This document shows, piece by piece, positions 8,063 through 17,730 of a DNA stretch of 64,000 nt; positions within the stretch are counted from its first letter, which is position 1; each line of letters begins with the position of its first letter. The stretch is from Bacteroidales bacterium UBA1680 (GTDB taxonomy: Bacteria; Bacteroidota; Bacteroidia; Bacteroidales; UBA932): positions 62,001 through 126,000 of the forward strand of contig DCKG01000022.1 of the NCBI GenBank assembly GCA_002320605.1, in the 5' to 3' direction. The notes under the pieces were generated by a model. The model was not told where the DNA came from. It searched no databases and worked only from the letters and a program-made list of their open reading frames with translations. Both the position numbers and the translations under genes were made by a program.

Positions 8063-10051
8063 CTATTTGATTATGGCCGCCCAGCCACCGCCGGGAGCCA
8101 TGTGAATCTTCACTTTGCCGTCCGCAGGCATAGTGAAAGTGACTTTCTTGTAGTCCCTTGCAGCCCTGTCGGCATTTATTCCATCCTGGAAAGCAGTGAC
8201 TGTGCCACCGCCGATGAAGCTCAGGTCGAGCGTGAGGTCGCGGGCGTTCCAGTTTGTTAATGCGCCGACATACCATGCATTCCCTTTGCGGCGAGCCACG
8301 GCGACATACTGTCCAATCTCTCCGCACACAGGAACGGTCTCGTCCCAAGTGGTAGGGAAGCTGGCGATGAAGTCGGTGCATTCTGGCTCATTCATATAAT
8401 TGCTAGGAGAGTCGCAGAGCATCGTCAGAGGAGCGAAGAATATGGCATATTCCCCAAGTTGATGGCATCGGGTGCCAGGACTCATAGGTTCTGAATTTAC
8501 CGGCCTGTAGTTGCTCTTCGTGGCGTTTCTCATCGCACCTTGCGTGTAGTCTAATGAGCCAGCGGCCATTCTTATGAAAGGAATGGTAACGTCATAGTCG
8601 ACTTCTGGATGATCATTCAGGTTGCCCCATTTCATCTGCTCCAGTCCAGCCACGCCCTCGAAATTCAGTACGTTAGGATAGGCTCTCTGGAGGCCGGCAG
8701 GCTTGAAGGCTCCGTGGAAGTCGATCAGGAGGTGGTATTTCGCTGCGGTCTTTGCCACATCCTCGAAGAATTCGACTGCTTTCTGGTCGTCTCTATTCAT
8801 GAAATCTACCTTGAAGCCTTTGATGCCCATTTCGGAGAAATGCTTGCAGACACCCTCGATGTCTCTTTCTACGGCTTTGTATCCGGCCCAGAGAATCAGG
8901 CCGACGTTCTTGCTGTTCGCATAGCTCACGAGCTCTTCCAAATTGATTTCAGGAATTACCTGGAACAGGTCAGCCTTCTTGTTCACTGCCCAGCCTTCGT
9001 CAAGTATGACGTATTCGATGCCGTGGGCGGCGGCGAAGTCAATGTAATATTCATAAGTCTCGTTGTTGATTCCTGCCCTGAAGTCTACTCCGTACAGGTT
9101 CCAATCATTCCACCAGTCCCATGCGACTTTCCCTGGGCGCACCCAGCTGAAATCTGAGCCAGCGGCTTGAGGACGGCCAAGAAGCCACGTGAGATCCAGA
9201 TTAGTAAGGTCTTTTGCTTCAGGAACCACGCTAATGATTCGCCATGGGAATGACTGGCCCGCCTGAGCTTTCGCAATGTAGTTTTCAAAGCTGGTGACGG
9301 TGATTTCCAGATTGTTATGCCCGCCTTGTTCCTCTGTCTCAGGGTAAGGAGTGAAAACGCCCTTGAGAGACGTAGAGCCGCCATTGAGATACATTCCAGG
9401 ATAGTCATAGAGATCGGATTCCATGATGCAGACCTCTATTCCATTGTCAGCGTCCACTACGAGAGGAAGGAAGGCAAGCCTCTTCGGATTGGTCTGGGAA
9501 AGGGCCACGTGCTCGTAGTAGTTCTCGAACGAGTTATGGAACTGCTGCTCGAATGTGTCGTATTTTTCTTTTACGTAAGGAATCCATGTATCCCAGTCCT
9601 TCGCGAAAGAGAATTCGGCCTGCTCGCCCATCACTTCGCAGCTACCTTTTTTTGCGGTGGAAACGAAACGGTAGGCCAGGCCTTTATCGTAGGCTCTGAA
9701 CTCGATGTCGTAATTCTTGTACTTGAGCGTAAGATAATTATAGACGTCGTCGACTGTCTTTTTCGTGTATTGGGACGCAGCCAGGCCTAGATTATTCACC
9801 TTTCCCGTCTTGATGGAAGCTTTCTTGTCGCTGCCGAAGACAGTGCCGTCGGAAAGAGTCATCGAAATCTCCGAGGGCTTCAGAATCTCGATGCCATCAT
9901 ATGTCACCGAATATGTTACCTTCGAGCCAGAAGTGACTTCTGCTTTCAGTTTACCATCTGGGGATGTAAGCGTGGATGTTTTTTCTGCCATTGCCGAAAG
10001 AGGCATTGTTAGTGCTAAAATGGATGCGGTTAAAAATAATGTTGCTTTCAT
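8063..10051 (-). CDS. Glycoside hydrolase family 97, probably retaining (alpha-galactosidase-type)
   Basis: A secreted or periplasmic alpha-glycosidase of 662 residues, with a signal peptide (residues 1-22, AMA), an N-terminal beta-sandwich, a TIM barrel from about residue 300 (VRPGKVAWDWWNDW), and a C-terminal beta domain. GH97 splits into inverting (SusB-like) and retaining enzymes. Retaining members carry an Asp nucleophile on strand beta-4. Here KVDFM provides Asp416, and NFEGV provides Glu465 as the likely acid/base, so the retaining branch is favoured. Substrate is inferred as alpha-galactosides or related. It is preceded by mutS (14 bp gap) and followed by the EEP-family gene (9 bp). 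Confidence 0.88.
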   Translation of the reverse strand: MKATLFLTASILALTMPLSAMAEKTSTLTSPDGKLKAEVTSGSKVTYSVTYDGIEILKPSEISMTLSDGTVFGSDKKASIKTGKVNNLGLAASQYTKKTVDDVYNYLTLKYKNYDIEFRAYDKGLAYRFVSTAKKGSCEVMGEQAEFSFAKDWDTWIPYVKEKYDTFEQQFHNSFENYYEHVALSQTNPKRLAFLPLVVDADNGIEVCIMESDLYDYPGMYLNGGSTSLKGVFTPYPETEEQGGHNNLEITVTSFENYIAKAQAGQSFPWRIISVVPEAKDLTNLDLTWLLGRPQAAGSDFSWVRPGKVAWDWWNDWNLYGVDFRAGINNETYEYYIDFAAAHGIEYVILDEGWAVNKKADLFQVIPEINLEELVSYANSKNVGLILWAGYKAVERDIEGVCKHFSEMGIKGFKVDFMNRDDQKAVEFFEDVAKTAAKYHLLIDFHGAFKPAGLQRAYPNVLNFEGVAGLEQMKWGNLNDHPEVDYDVTIPFIRMAAGSLDYTQGAMRNATKSNYRPVNSEPMSPGTRCHQLGEYAIFFAPLTMLCDSPSNYMNEPECTDFIASFPTTWDETVPVCGEIGQYVAVARRKGNAWYVGALTNWNARDLTLDLSFIGGGTVTAFQDGINADRAARDYKKVTFTMPADGKVKIHMAPGGGWAAIIK

Positions 10052-10065
10052 GATTCATGAATATA

Positions 10066-12702
10066 TTATATTCCTAATTCTTCTTTCATGCTCCTGAGCA
10101 AGTCAAAGGCCTGCATCGGGGTCATGTTGTTGAGGTCTGCGACGGCCAGCTTGTCTCGTAATGACGACAAGGTCGGGTCGTCCAGCTGGAAAATCGACAA
10201 TTGCAGGCTTCCGTCGCTTTCCAGCGTGCCCACTTTCGTCTGCACAGGTTTCTTAAGGGCATTCTTACTGCGAGTTACGATTGTCTGCGAGTCGTTGGCT
10301 TCCAATGACTTCAGGGTCTTTTCAGCGCTCTCTGTCACTTCTCTCGGCATGCCTGCCATTCGGGCGACATGGATTCCGAAGCTATGAGCTGTTCCGCCTT
10401 CTTTCAGTTTGCGCAAGAATATCACCTGCGTGCCGACCTCCTTCACTTCTATGTGGAAGTTCTTGACGCGTGGGTAGATGCTTTCCAAGTCGTTCAGTTC
10501 ATGATAGTGCGTAGCGAAGAGCGTCTTAGCGCCTTTGCCATATTCGTGAATATATTCAACGATAGCTCTGGCTATGGACATTCCGTCGTAGGTTGATGTG
10601 CCTCTGCCGATTTCATCCAGCAGCACCAGTGAGCGTGCGGAGAGGTTGTGCAGGATCATTGATGTTTCCAGCATTTCCACCATGAAGGTCGATTCCCCTC
10701 TGGAAATGTTGTCCGATGCGCCTACTCTCGTGAATATCTTGTCGAAGTATCCGATTTTTGCGCTTTGCGCTGGCACGAAAGAGCCAATTTGCGCAAGCAG
10801 CACGATGAGGGCGGTTTGGCGCAGAAGAGCGGATTTTCCTGCCATGTTAGGGCCAGTCAGGATGATTATCTGCTGCGTTTTGTTGTCCAGATAGACATCG
10901 TTCGGGACATATTCTTCTCCTGGTGGCATCAGGGTTTCAATCACGGGATGCCTTCCAGCCTTGATGTCCAATGAATATTCCTTCGTCATCTGCGGCCGGT
11001 TGTACTTGCTGGTCAGCGCAAGGCGCGCAAATCCAGCAAGCACGTCCAGACGCGCCAGGATGCGGCTGTTATTCTGGATGGCTGCTATTCCGCCTTGGAT
11101 TTTCGCTACCACCTCACCGTAAATCTTCGTCTCCAGCTCGTATATTCGTTCCTCTGCGGTGAGAATCTTTTCCTCATATTCCTTCAGCTCCTCAGTTATA
11201 TATCTTTCAGCGCTAACCAGGGTCTGCTTACGCACCCACTGCGGAGGGACGAGATCCTTGAAAGTGTTGCGCACCTCGATATAATAACCAAAAACGTTGT
11301 TGTAGCCTATCTTGAGGGAGGATATTCCCGTCTTTTCAGCCTCTCGCTTTTGCAGATTCAGGAGATAGTCCTTGCCGCCAGACGAGATGTTCCTAAGCTC
11401 ATCCAATTCTGAATTCACTCCTTGTGCTATCACTTCGCCCTTGCCTAGCGTGGCCGCCGGCTCTGCCGCAAGGGTGTTTTGTATGGCCTCAAGCAGGCTG
11501 GAGCAGTCCTTCATCTTGGCCATCATGTCGTCTAAGACACTCACTCCGTGATTCTTGCAAATCTCCGAAATAGGAACCATCCGTTCCAGGCCGCGCCCGA
11601 GCTGGATTATCTCTCGTGGCAGGATTTTTCCTGCGGCGGCCCTTGAGATTATTCTCTCCAAGTCTCCAAGGTCTCCCAGATAGCTTTGGACTTTGTCCAG
11701 ATCATCTCCAGCTTCCACAAAATGCTGGACCACGTCATAGCGGCTGTCTAGTTCTCTGACATCCATCACCGGCATAGCCAGCCAGCTGCGCAAAAGCCTT
11801 GCGCCCATAGGGGAGGAACATTTATCTATCACGTTGATTAGCGGCACTCCGTCTTGACCTGCGGCCTGGAACAGTTCCAGGTTGCGAATCGTAAATTTGT
11901 CCATCCAGACGAAATGATTTTCGTCTATTCTGGAGATGGAGCATATGTTCTTGAGTCCGGTGTGCTGAGTCTGCTCTAGGTAAACCATCAAGGCACCTGC
12001 TGCGCATATTCCTAGAGGATACCTGTCTACCGCAAAGCCCTTCAGGGAGTTCACCTGGAACTGTTTCTTCAGTTTTTCCTCGGCTGCGTCGTACACGAAG
12101 GCCCATTCCTCGATAGTGGAAACGTAAAGACTCTCGCCGAAACGCTCCTTGACGCCTTTCTCGTATCCCCTCTGGACGACTATTTCTTTAGGATTCAGAG
12201 ACGAGATGAGAGTGCCAATGTATTCCAGCGAGCCTTGAGAACTCTGGAAAGTGCCAGTTGAAACATCTAGGAAGGCTATTCCCGCCTGATCTTTGTCGAA
12301 GGCAAGGCCGGCCAGGAAGTTATTTTCTTTCTGGTTCAGCAGCTGCTCGTTGAATGCCACGCCGGGAGTCACGAGTTCCGTCACTCCTCGTTTCACGAGC
12401 TTCTTGGCGAATTTTGGGTCTTCCAGCTGGTCGCAGACCGCTACTTTGTAGCCTGCGCGAACGAGCTTTGGCAGATACATGTCTATGGCATGATGTGGGA
12501 ATCCAGCCATCTCGATGTAACCTTTGTCGCCATTGGATTTCCTAGTAAGCACTATGCCTAAGACCTTGCTGGTGAGCACGGCATCATCGGCGTAGGACTC
12601 GTAGAAGTCGCCCACGCGATAAAGCAGCACGGCCTCTGGGTGCTGTGCCTTCACAGAAAAAAATTGTTTTATTAGAGGGGTGTCCTCTGCCGTTTTTGCC
12701 AT
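10066..12702 (-). CDS. mutS: DNA mismatch repair protein MutS
   Basis: Recognises base mismatches and recruits MutL. The start at 12702 (MAKTAEDTPLIKQFF) is chosen over an ATG 24 codons upstream because that extension would overlap the divergent promoter and has no family counterpart. The 878-residue product shows the mismatch-reading motif GDFYESYADDA, the connector, lever and clamp domains, Walker A GPNMAGKS, Walker B LVLLDEIGRGTSTYDG, and the C-terminal helix-turn-helix. It is the first gene of a minus-strand run that continues with GH97, EEP, folA, two symporters and rnhB. Confidence 0.97.
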   Translation of the reverse strand: MAKTAEDTPLIKQFFSVKAQHPEAVLLYRVGDFYESYADDAVLTSKVLGIVLTRKSNGDKGYIEMAGFPHHAIDMYLPKLVRAGYKVAVCDQLEDPKFAKKLVKRGVTELVTPGVAFNEQLLNQKENNFLAGLAFDKDQAGIAFLDVSTGTFQSSQGSLEYIGTLISSLNPKEIVVQRGYEKGVKERFGESLYVSTIEEWAFVYDAAEEKLKKQFQVNSLKGFAVDRYPLGICAAGALMVYLEQTQHTGLKNICSISRIDENHFVWMDKFTIRNLELFQAAGQDGVPLINVIDKCSSPMGARLLRSWLAMPVMDVRELDSRYDVVQHFVEAGDDLDKVQSYLGDLGDLERIISRAAAGKILPREIIQLGRGLERMVPISEICKNHGVSVLDDMMAKMKDCSSLLEAIQNTLAAEPAATLGKGEVIAQGVNSELDELRNISSGGKDYLLNLQKREAEKTGISSLKIGYNNVFGYYIEVRNTFKDLVPPQWVRKQTLVSAERYITEELKEYEEKILTAEERIYELETKIYGEVVAKIQGGIAAIQNNSRILARLDVLAGFARLALTSKYNRPQMTKEYSLDIKAGRHPVIETLMPPGEEYVPNDVYLDNKTQQIIILTGPNMAGKSALLRQTALIVLLAQIGSFVPAQSAKIGYFDKIFTRVGASDNISRGESTFMVEMLETSMILHNLSARSLVLLDEIGRGTSTYDGMSIARAIVEYIHEYGKGAKTLFATHYHELNDLESIYPRVKNFHIEVKEVGTQVIFLRKLKEGGTAHSFGIHVARMAGMPREVTESAEKTLKSLEANDSQTIVTRSKNALKKPVQTKVGTLESDGSLQLSIFQLDDPTLSSLRDKLAVADLNNMTPMQAFDLLRSMKEELGI

Positions 12703-12720
12703 ACCATGTAGTAAGTAACA

Positions 12721-12758
12721 CAAAATTAAGAATTTTTGCGATAAAGTTATTAACTTTG
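12721..12758. promoter_or_regulatory. Divergent promoter between mutS and the glycosyltransferase
   Basis: On the minus strand TAATTTTG (12721-12728) is a -7 box for mutS, placed about 18 bases before its ATG. On the plus strand TAACTTTG (12751-12758) is a -7 box for the glycosyltransferase. The inverted repeat AAAGTTA-T-TAACTTT (12743-12757) overlaps the second box. Clear -33 TTG elements are not at the ideal distance. Confidence 0.5.
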
Positions 12759-12776
12759 AACGTTTGCGAGCCAAAA

Positions 12777-14069
12777 ATGAAAAGAGTCCTGATAATCACT
12801 TATTACTGGCCGCCGATGGGTGGCTCAGGAGTCCAGAGATGGGTCAAATTCTCGAAATATCTGCCTTCCGAGGGATGGCAGCCGGTGGTATACACGCCAG
12901 AGAATCCGGACCTGACCGTAACTGATAAATCCCTTCTCGCGGAAATCCCGAATGAGGCGGAAATCATCAAGCGGCACATCACGGAGCCTTACGGCATTTA
13001 CAGGAAGCTGACAGGCGCAGGAAAGGGCGGAGGGGAAGTGAATCCTATCCACGGCGGCCCTAAGACATTCAAGCAGAAGGTGTCTCTTTTCATTCGAGGC
13101 AATTTTTTCATTCCAGACCCCCGTGTATGGTGGGTCCGTCCATCGGTGCGCTTTCTGAAGGAATACCTGAAAGGCCATCCGGTAGACATGATCGTAACCA
13201 CCGGTCCGCCACATTCAATGCATCTGATAGGGCTGAAGCTTCACAAGGCGACGGGAATCCCGTGGATTGCGGATTTCCGTGATCCTTGGACCAGGATATT
13301 CTATTATAAGCATCTGGAATTGACCAAGTTCTCGGATAAAAGGTACCACAAGCTCGAGAAGTGTGTCTTGGATTCGGCTACTAGGGTATTGGCTGTTTCT
13401 CCAAATGTCCAAGCTGATTTCCAGGCAATGACATCCACGCCGGTGGAGCTTATGACGAACGGTTATGATGACACTGATTATTTGGAAGATTTCGACAGGG
13501 ACGAGAATTTCAACGTAACCCATACTGGTCTTTTTGCCTCAGCAGGCAATCCAGTCACTCTCTGGAAGGTGCTTGGGGAGAAATGCTCGGCTGATCCTGA
13601 GTTCAAGAGAGCCTTGAAAATCAGGCTCGTAGGAAAGACCGACAAAGAGATCATAGATTCGATAGAGGTTTTCGGCTTGAAGGAAAATCTACATGATTTC
13701 GGATACCAAAGTCACGAGACAGCCGTTCGAGAACAGCGAAATGCCTCTTTCTTGATCCTTCCTCTTAGGAAAGAGCCTGAATATGCTTCTGTGCTGCCAG
13801 GAAAATTATTCGAGTACATTGCATCACGCCGCCCTATCCTTGGAATCGGACAGACAGATAGCGCCATGGCGAAATTCGTGTCGGATACTAGTTCCGGAGT
13901 GGTCTATGACTGGGATGAAGAGAAGAAGATCAAGGCCTGGGTGGATTTTTGCTGGAATGAATTTACCAATGACGAATTGAACGACAACACATCCGATATC
14001 TCTAAATATTCCAGAAAGAGCTTGACGAAAGAATTGGTGAAATTAATGGAATCTCTCATCAATAAATGA
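12777..14069 (+). CDS. Glycosyltransferase, GT4-like
   Basis: A cytoplasmic or membrane-associated sugar transferase of 430 residues with a GT-B fold. The N-terminus MKRVLIITYYWPPMGGSGVQRW is the typical acceptor-domain start of GT4-family enzymes, including the Gly-rich loop. The donor-domain region PLRKEPEYASVLPGKLFEYIASRRPILG carries the E-x7-E-like motif of retaining GT-B enzymes. The start at 12777 is chosen because it begins with the canonical beta-strand. It overlaps the next gene by 4 bp (ATGA). Donor and acceptor are unknown; polysaccharide or glycoprotein synthesis is likely. Confidence 0.85.
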   Translation: MKRVLIITYYWPPMGGSGVQRWVKFSKYLPSEGWQPVVYTPENPDLTVTDKSLLAEIPNEAEIIKRHITEPYGIYRKLTGAGKGGGEVNPIHGGPKTFKQKVSLFIRGNFFIPDPRVWWVRPSVRFLKEYLKGHPVDMIVTTGPPHSMHLIGLKLHKATGIPWIADFRDPWTRIFYYKHLELTKFSDKRYHKLEKCVLDSATRVLAVSPNVQADFQAMTSTPVELMTNGYDDTDYLEDFDRDENFNVTHTGLFASAGNPVTLWKVLGEKCSADPEFKRALKIRLVGKTDKEIIDSIEVFGLKENLHDFGYQSHETAVREQRNASFLILPLRKEPEYASVLPGKLFEYIASRRPILGIGQTDSAMAKFVSDTSSGVVYDWDEEKKIKAWVDFCWNEFTNDELNDNTSDISKYSRKSLTKELVKLMESLINK

Positions 14070-16636
14070 ATATGGGAAAAAATCAATTGATTAAGAATAT
14101 ATTGGCTTATGTCGGCATCGTACTCGTCCTGCTAGTGCTGGCATACGCTTTCGTGCCACAGGTGCTCACCGGGAAAGTCGTGAACCAAGCTGACGGAATA
14201 GGTTATCGTGGCATGGCACAGGAGGCAAATGAGTGGAATGCCTCCCACCCTGAAGATCTCACCTACTGGACCGGCTCGCAGTTCAGCGGAATGCCGACGA
14301 CTTCGTTCAATCCATCGACGAAAGGAGACTGGACTCAGAAAATTTACGATTTCTTTTTGATTGGCAAGAGGCCTGCTTCCTGGCTGTTCATTTGTTTATT
14401 AGGAGGATTCTTGCTGATGCTATCTCTTGGCATCGACAAATTTCTTGCGATAGGTGGTGCAATAGCAATTACTTTCTGTTCTTATAATCTGCAAATAATC
14501 CAAGTCGGGCATAATACCAAGATGCAGGCGCTGGCATTCATGCCATGGGTGCTCGCTGCCGTCATATTCACTTATAAATCCTGCCTTAAAGGCAAGAACT
14601 GGAAGGAGTGGGTGCCTCAGTCTGTGCTTGGGGCGGTGCTTTTCGCTTTTGCGCTAAGCTTCCAGATCAAGGCCAACCACCAGCAGATAACATATTACCT
14701 AGCCATCATGATATTCATAATGGCGATAGGCCTATTCATATGGATGCTCTGCAGCAAGAAGCTCCGTCCGCTTCTGGGACGGTTCTTTGCCGCTTCTGCC
14801 CTCCTTCTGGTGGTCGGCTGCATAGGAATAGCCACCAACACTATTAAGCTGGCGCCCCTTTATGAATATACGAAATACACGATGCGCGGAGGTACGGAGC
14901 TATCGCATCCTACGGGTGGAGAAGTGAACAAGGATGGTCTGCAGCTGGATTATGCGACCGCATGGTCTTACGGCTGGAACGAGCTGCCGAACATGATGAT
15001 TCCGGATTTCAACGGAGGGTCATCTGCTGGGAGCATTGATCCAGACAAATCCGCAGTGGTTAAATTGTTCAGGGATAACGGCCAGAACAATCCAGAGATA
15101 GCCAAAAGCCTTCCTATGTATTGGGGCCCTCAGCCATTCACTGCCGGGCCGATGTATATGGGCGCCATCACCATATTCTTGTTCCTGCTGGGGCTATTCA
15201 TGTACAAAGGTAAAGAGAAATGGATATTGCTGATAATCACGATTTTCGCCATATTCCTTAGCGTGGGCAGCCATTTCATGTCGTTCACGAAGTTCTGCTT
15301 CGACGCTTTGCCAATGTACAACAAGTTCAGGACGGTCTCCATGGCCCTCATCATCTTGCAGTACACTCTGCCTATGCTGGGTTTCCTGGTGCTTGACAGG
15401 ATATTGAAGAAAGAATATTCAAAAGAAACTTTCTTGCGCAACAGCTGCATCGCCCTGGCGCTCACTGCTGGCTTCTGCCTCATTTGCATGATTGCGCCAA
15501 GCATAGCTGGCTCATTCTCTGGAAGTTCGGATGGACAGATGCAGAATGTGATAGTGGATGCTCTGAAGGAAGATCGTCGCCACTTGCTGGTTAATGATGC
15601 CATGTGGTCGGGCGCTTTCATCCTCGCCACATTCTTCATCCTGCTTTGGTTCTACTCTGGCAAGAACGCAGACTCAAGCAAGAGAGGCCTTCAGGCTGGC
15701 CTGGCCATATCGCTGCTCATCCTCATAAATTTGTTTTCGGTTGGCAAGAGGTACCTGAATTCAGACGATTTCGTTACTCCGCGGCAGTTTAACAATTCCT
15801 TTGTGCAGAGGCCTGTGGACAAGGCAATACTCGAGGATAAGTCTCCATCTTACAGGGTGGCGGACATATCCAAGGATCTTTTCAACGACTCTTTCGTATC
15901 TTATTGGCACAAGAACATCGGAGGTTACAGCCCGGCGAAGATACAGAGGTATCAGGATTTGATTGAAAGATACATCGTTCCGGAGATGAATTCATTCATA
16001 GCTACGGTCAGGCTGGCCAAGACGATTGATGAGGCAAGCGCAAAACTGCCTGGCATGCCTATCATGAATGCGCTCAATACCAAATACTTCATGGTGGGCG
16101 CAGATGTGCCAATCCTGAATCCCAAGGCGTTGGGTAATGCTTGGTTCGTTTCTGCTGGCATTCAGGTTAACAGTCCTGATGAAGAAATCGATTCTATCGG
16201 GAAAGTGAATCTTGCCCAGACTGCTGTGATCGGCAAGGATTTCTCGGATGCATTCGGAGAGGCACAGGAGACTTTCACCCAGATGCTTCCGTCGGCAGAC
16301 ACGATTTACATGACGAGCTATGCCCCGAACGAGCTGCATTATAAATATAGCATCTCATCTCCTCGCACTGCCATATTCAGCGAGGTCTATTACCCGAAGG
16401 GCTGGCATGCGTGGCTTGCGGATAAATCCGCTGGCGCCACAGACGAGATTAAGCTGTTTCGCGCCGACTGGATTCTTCGCGGCGCCATTCTGCCGGCAGG
16501 CGAGCACGAGCTGGTGATGCGCTTTGCCCCGACAGTGTATTCAGTGAGCGAGAACGTCTCCAGAGCGTCTTCGATTGCCCTGATAGTGCTTCTCCTGCTT
16601 TCGTTTGGCGGTATTTATTTAGTCAAAAAAGAGTAA
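14066..16636 (+). CDS. YfhO-family polytopic membrane protein
   Basis: An inner-membrane protein of 856 residues with about a dozen transmembrane helices in its first 560 residues and a last one at the C-terminus, separated by a large extracytoplasmic domain (about 580-830). This layout and the conserved N-terminal loop (WTGSQFSGMPTTSF) match the Bacteroidota YfhO-like family. That family is related to GT-C glycosyltransferases and tied to glycosylation of wall or lipid polymers in other bacteria. Two ATGs start the gene (ATGAATATG at 14066 and 14072). It overlaps the upstream glycosyltransferase by 4 bp, so they probably work in one glycan pathway. Its exact reaction is unknown. Confidence 0.8.
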   Translation: MNMGKNQLIKNILAYVGIVLVLLVLAYAFVPQVLTGKVVNQADGIGYRGMAQEANEWNASHPEDLTYWTGSQFSGMPTTSFNPSTKGDWTQKIYDFFLIGKRPASWLFICLLGGFLLMLSLGIDKFLAIGGAIAITFCSYNLQIIQVGHNTKMQALAFMPWVLAAVIFTYKSCLKGKNWKEWVPQSVLGAVLFAFALSFQIKANHQQITYYLAIMIFIMAIGLFIWMLCSKKLRPLLGRFFAASALLLVVGCIGIATNTIKLAPLYEYTKYTMRGGTELSHPTGGEVNKDGLQLDYATAWSYGWNELPNMMIPDFNGGSSAGSIDPDKSAVVKLFRDNGQNNPEIAKSLPMYWGPQPFTAGPMYMGAITIFLFLLGLFMYKGKEKWILLIITIFAIFLSVGSHFMSFTKFCFDALPMYNKFRTVSMALIILQYTLPMLGFLVLDRILKKEYSKETFLRNSCIALALTAGFCLICMIAPSIAGSFSGSSDGQMQNVIVDALKEDRRHLLVNDAMWSGAFILATFFILLWFYSGKNADSSKRGLQAGLAISLLILINLFSVGKRYLNSDDFVTPRQFNNSFVQRPVDKAILEDKSPSYRVADISKDLFNDSFVSYWHKNIGGYSPAKIQRYQDLIERYIVPEMNSFIATVRLAKTIDEASAKLPGMPIMNALNTKYFMVGADVPILNPKALGNAWFVSAGIQVNSPDEEIDSIGKVNLAQTAVIGKDFSDAFGEAQETFTQMLPSADTIYMTSYAPNELHYKYSISSPRTAIFSEVYYPKGWHAWLADKSAGATDEIKLFRADWILRGAILPAGEHELVMRFAPTVYSVSENVSRASSIALIVLLLLSFGGIYLVKKE

Positions 16637-16656
16637 CGCCATTATTCGTGCGAAGG

Positions 16657-17730
16657 CTATTTCTCTGCTTCTTGGGCAAGCTTTTGAGCGAGATCAAGGA
16701 AGGCGAGGCCGTCGGGGCGCGAGCTTAATGCTGCCGGTTCTCCGGAATCTCCTCCTTCGCGAATGTTCTGCACCAGCGGGATCTGGCCCAATAGGGGGAT
16801 GTCGTGTTTCTTTGCCATCTCCTCGCCCCCATTCTTTCCGAATATATAATATTTGTTGTCCGGAAGCTCCTCAGGAGTGAACCAGGCCATGTTTTCGACG
16901 AGCCCGTAAATCTTGCGGTTTATCTGAGGGTTCTTGAACATGTTCACTGCCTTTTCCACATCGGCTAGGGCGACAGGTTGTGGCGTAGTGACCACCACGG
17001 CGCCTTCCATTGGGATTTCGTTCACTAGGCTGATGTGAATGTCGCCAGTTCCAGGAGGCATGTCTATTAGCAGGAAGTCCAGCACGCCCCAGCGGACTTG
17101 CAGAATCATTTGCTTCAGTGCGTTGCATGCCATAGGACCCCTCCAGATCAGGGCCTGCTCGGGTTTGGCGAAATATCCTATGGACATCCATTTCACGCCG
17201 TATTTCTCGACAGGCATGATTATCTCTTTTCCTCCCTCTTCCTCGATTGCCTCTGGAAGAACGCCCTCCGTTCCTGTCATTAGGGGAACGGAAGGACCGT
17301 ATATGTCAGCGTCGGCCAGTCCGACCTTGTAGCCGAGACGGGCCAGCGCGACTGCAAGGTTTACGGCGACGGTGGATTTCCCGACCCCGCCCTTGCCGGA
17401 GGCCACTCCGATTATGTGCCTGACGTTATTGAGTTCTTCTACCCCTAAGTTCAGGCCAGTGCTTTTGTGCGCAGCCTCTTCCTTGACGACTGCTTTCACG
17501 TCCACGTCAGTGCCTTCCGGAGCATGTCGGATGATGGTGGCGCGAGTGGCGCCGACAAGATATTCAGTTAATGGGTCTCTTCTCTTAGGGAAACCAAGGG
17601 TCACGACGACTTTTCCTTCTTCTATGGCAATGCCGTTCACCATCCCAAGCTCTACGATGTTCTTCCCCTCTTTGGCAGGATGGGTAACTTCCTCAAGCCA
17701 TCCCATTATTTCTTTCGATGTCATATTCAT
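16657..17730 (-). CDS. apbC: Mrp/ApbC-type P-loop ATPase, Fe-S cluster carrier
   Basis: A cytoplasmic ATPase that moves Fe-S clusters onto target proteins. The 357 residues comprise an N-terminal MIP18/DUF59-like domain (1-85) and a Mrp domain with deviant Walker A GKGGVGKST (112-120), the DMPPGTGD motif and VTTPQPVALAD. The start at 17730 is set by overlap with the upstream peptidase stop (TAATG); an N-terminal extension upstream is not part of the family. A second ATG lies at 17724. The C-terminal CxxC that bridges the cluster in many Mrp proteins is absent: the region reads ENMAWFTPEELPDNKYYIFG. I believe this form is common in Bacteroidota. Confidence 0.92.
   Translation of the reverse strand: MNMTSKEIMGWLEEVTHPAKEGKNIVELGMVNGIAIEEGKVVVTLGFPKRRDPLTEYLVGATRATIIRHAPEGTDVDVKAVVKEEAAHKSTGLNLGVEELNNVRHIIGVASGKGGVGKSTVAVNLAVALARLGYKVGLADADIYGPSVPLMTGTEGVLPEAIEEEGGKEIIMPVEKYGVKWMSIGYFAKPEQALIWRGPMACNALKQMILQVRWGVLDFLLIDMPPGTGDIHISLVNEIPMEGAVVVTTPQPVALADVEKAVNMFKNPQINRKIYGLVENMAWFTPEELPDNKYYIFGKNGGEEMAKKHDIPLLGQIPLVQNIREGGDSGEPAALSSRPDGLAFLDLAQKLAQEAEK

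Noticed and set aside
8609..9157. Plus-strand frame of 182 codons opposite GH97
   Set aside because: It is a shadow of the conserved GH97 barrel with no start context or protein similarity.
12743..12757. AAAGTTA-T-TAACTTT inverted repeat between mutS and the glycosyltransferase
   Set aside because: It is AT-rich and explained by overlap with a -7 box; no regulator or second copy supports an operator.
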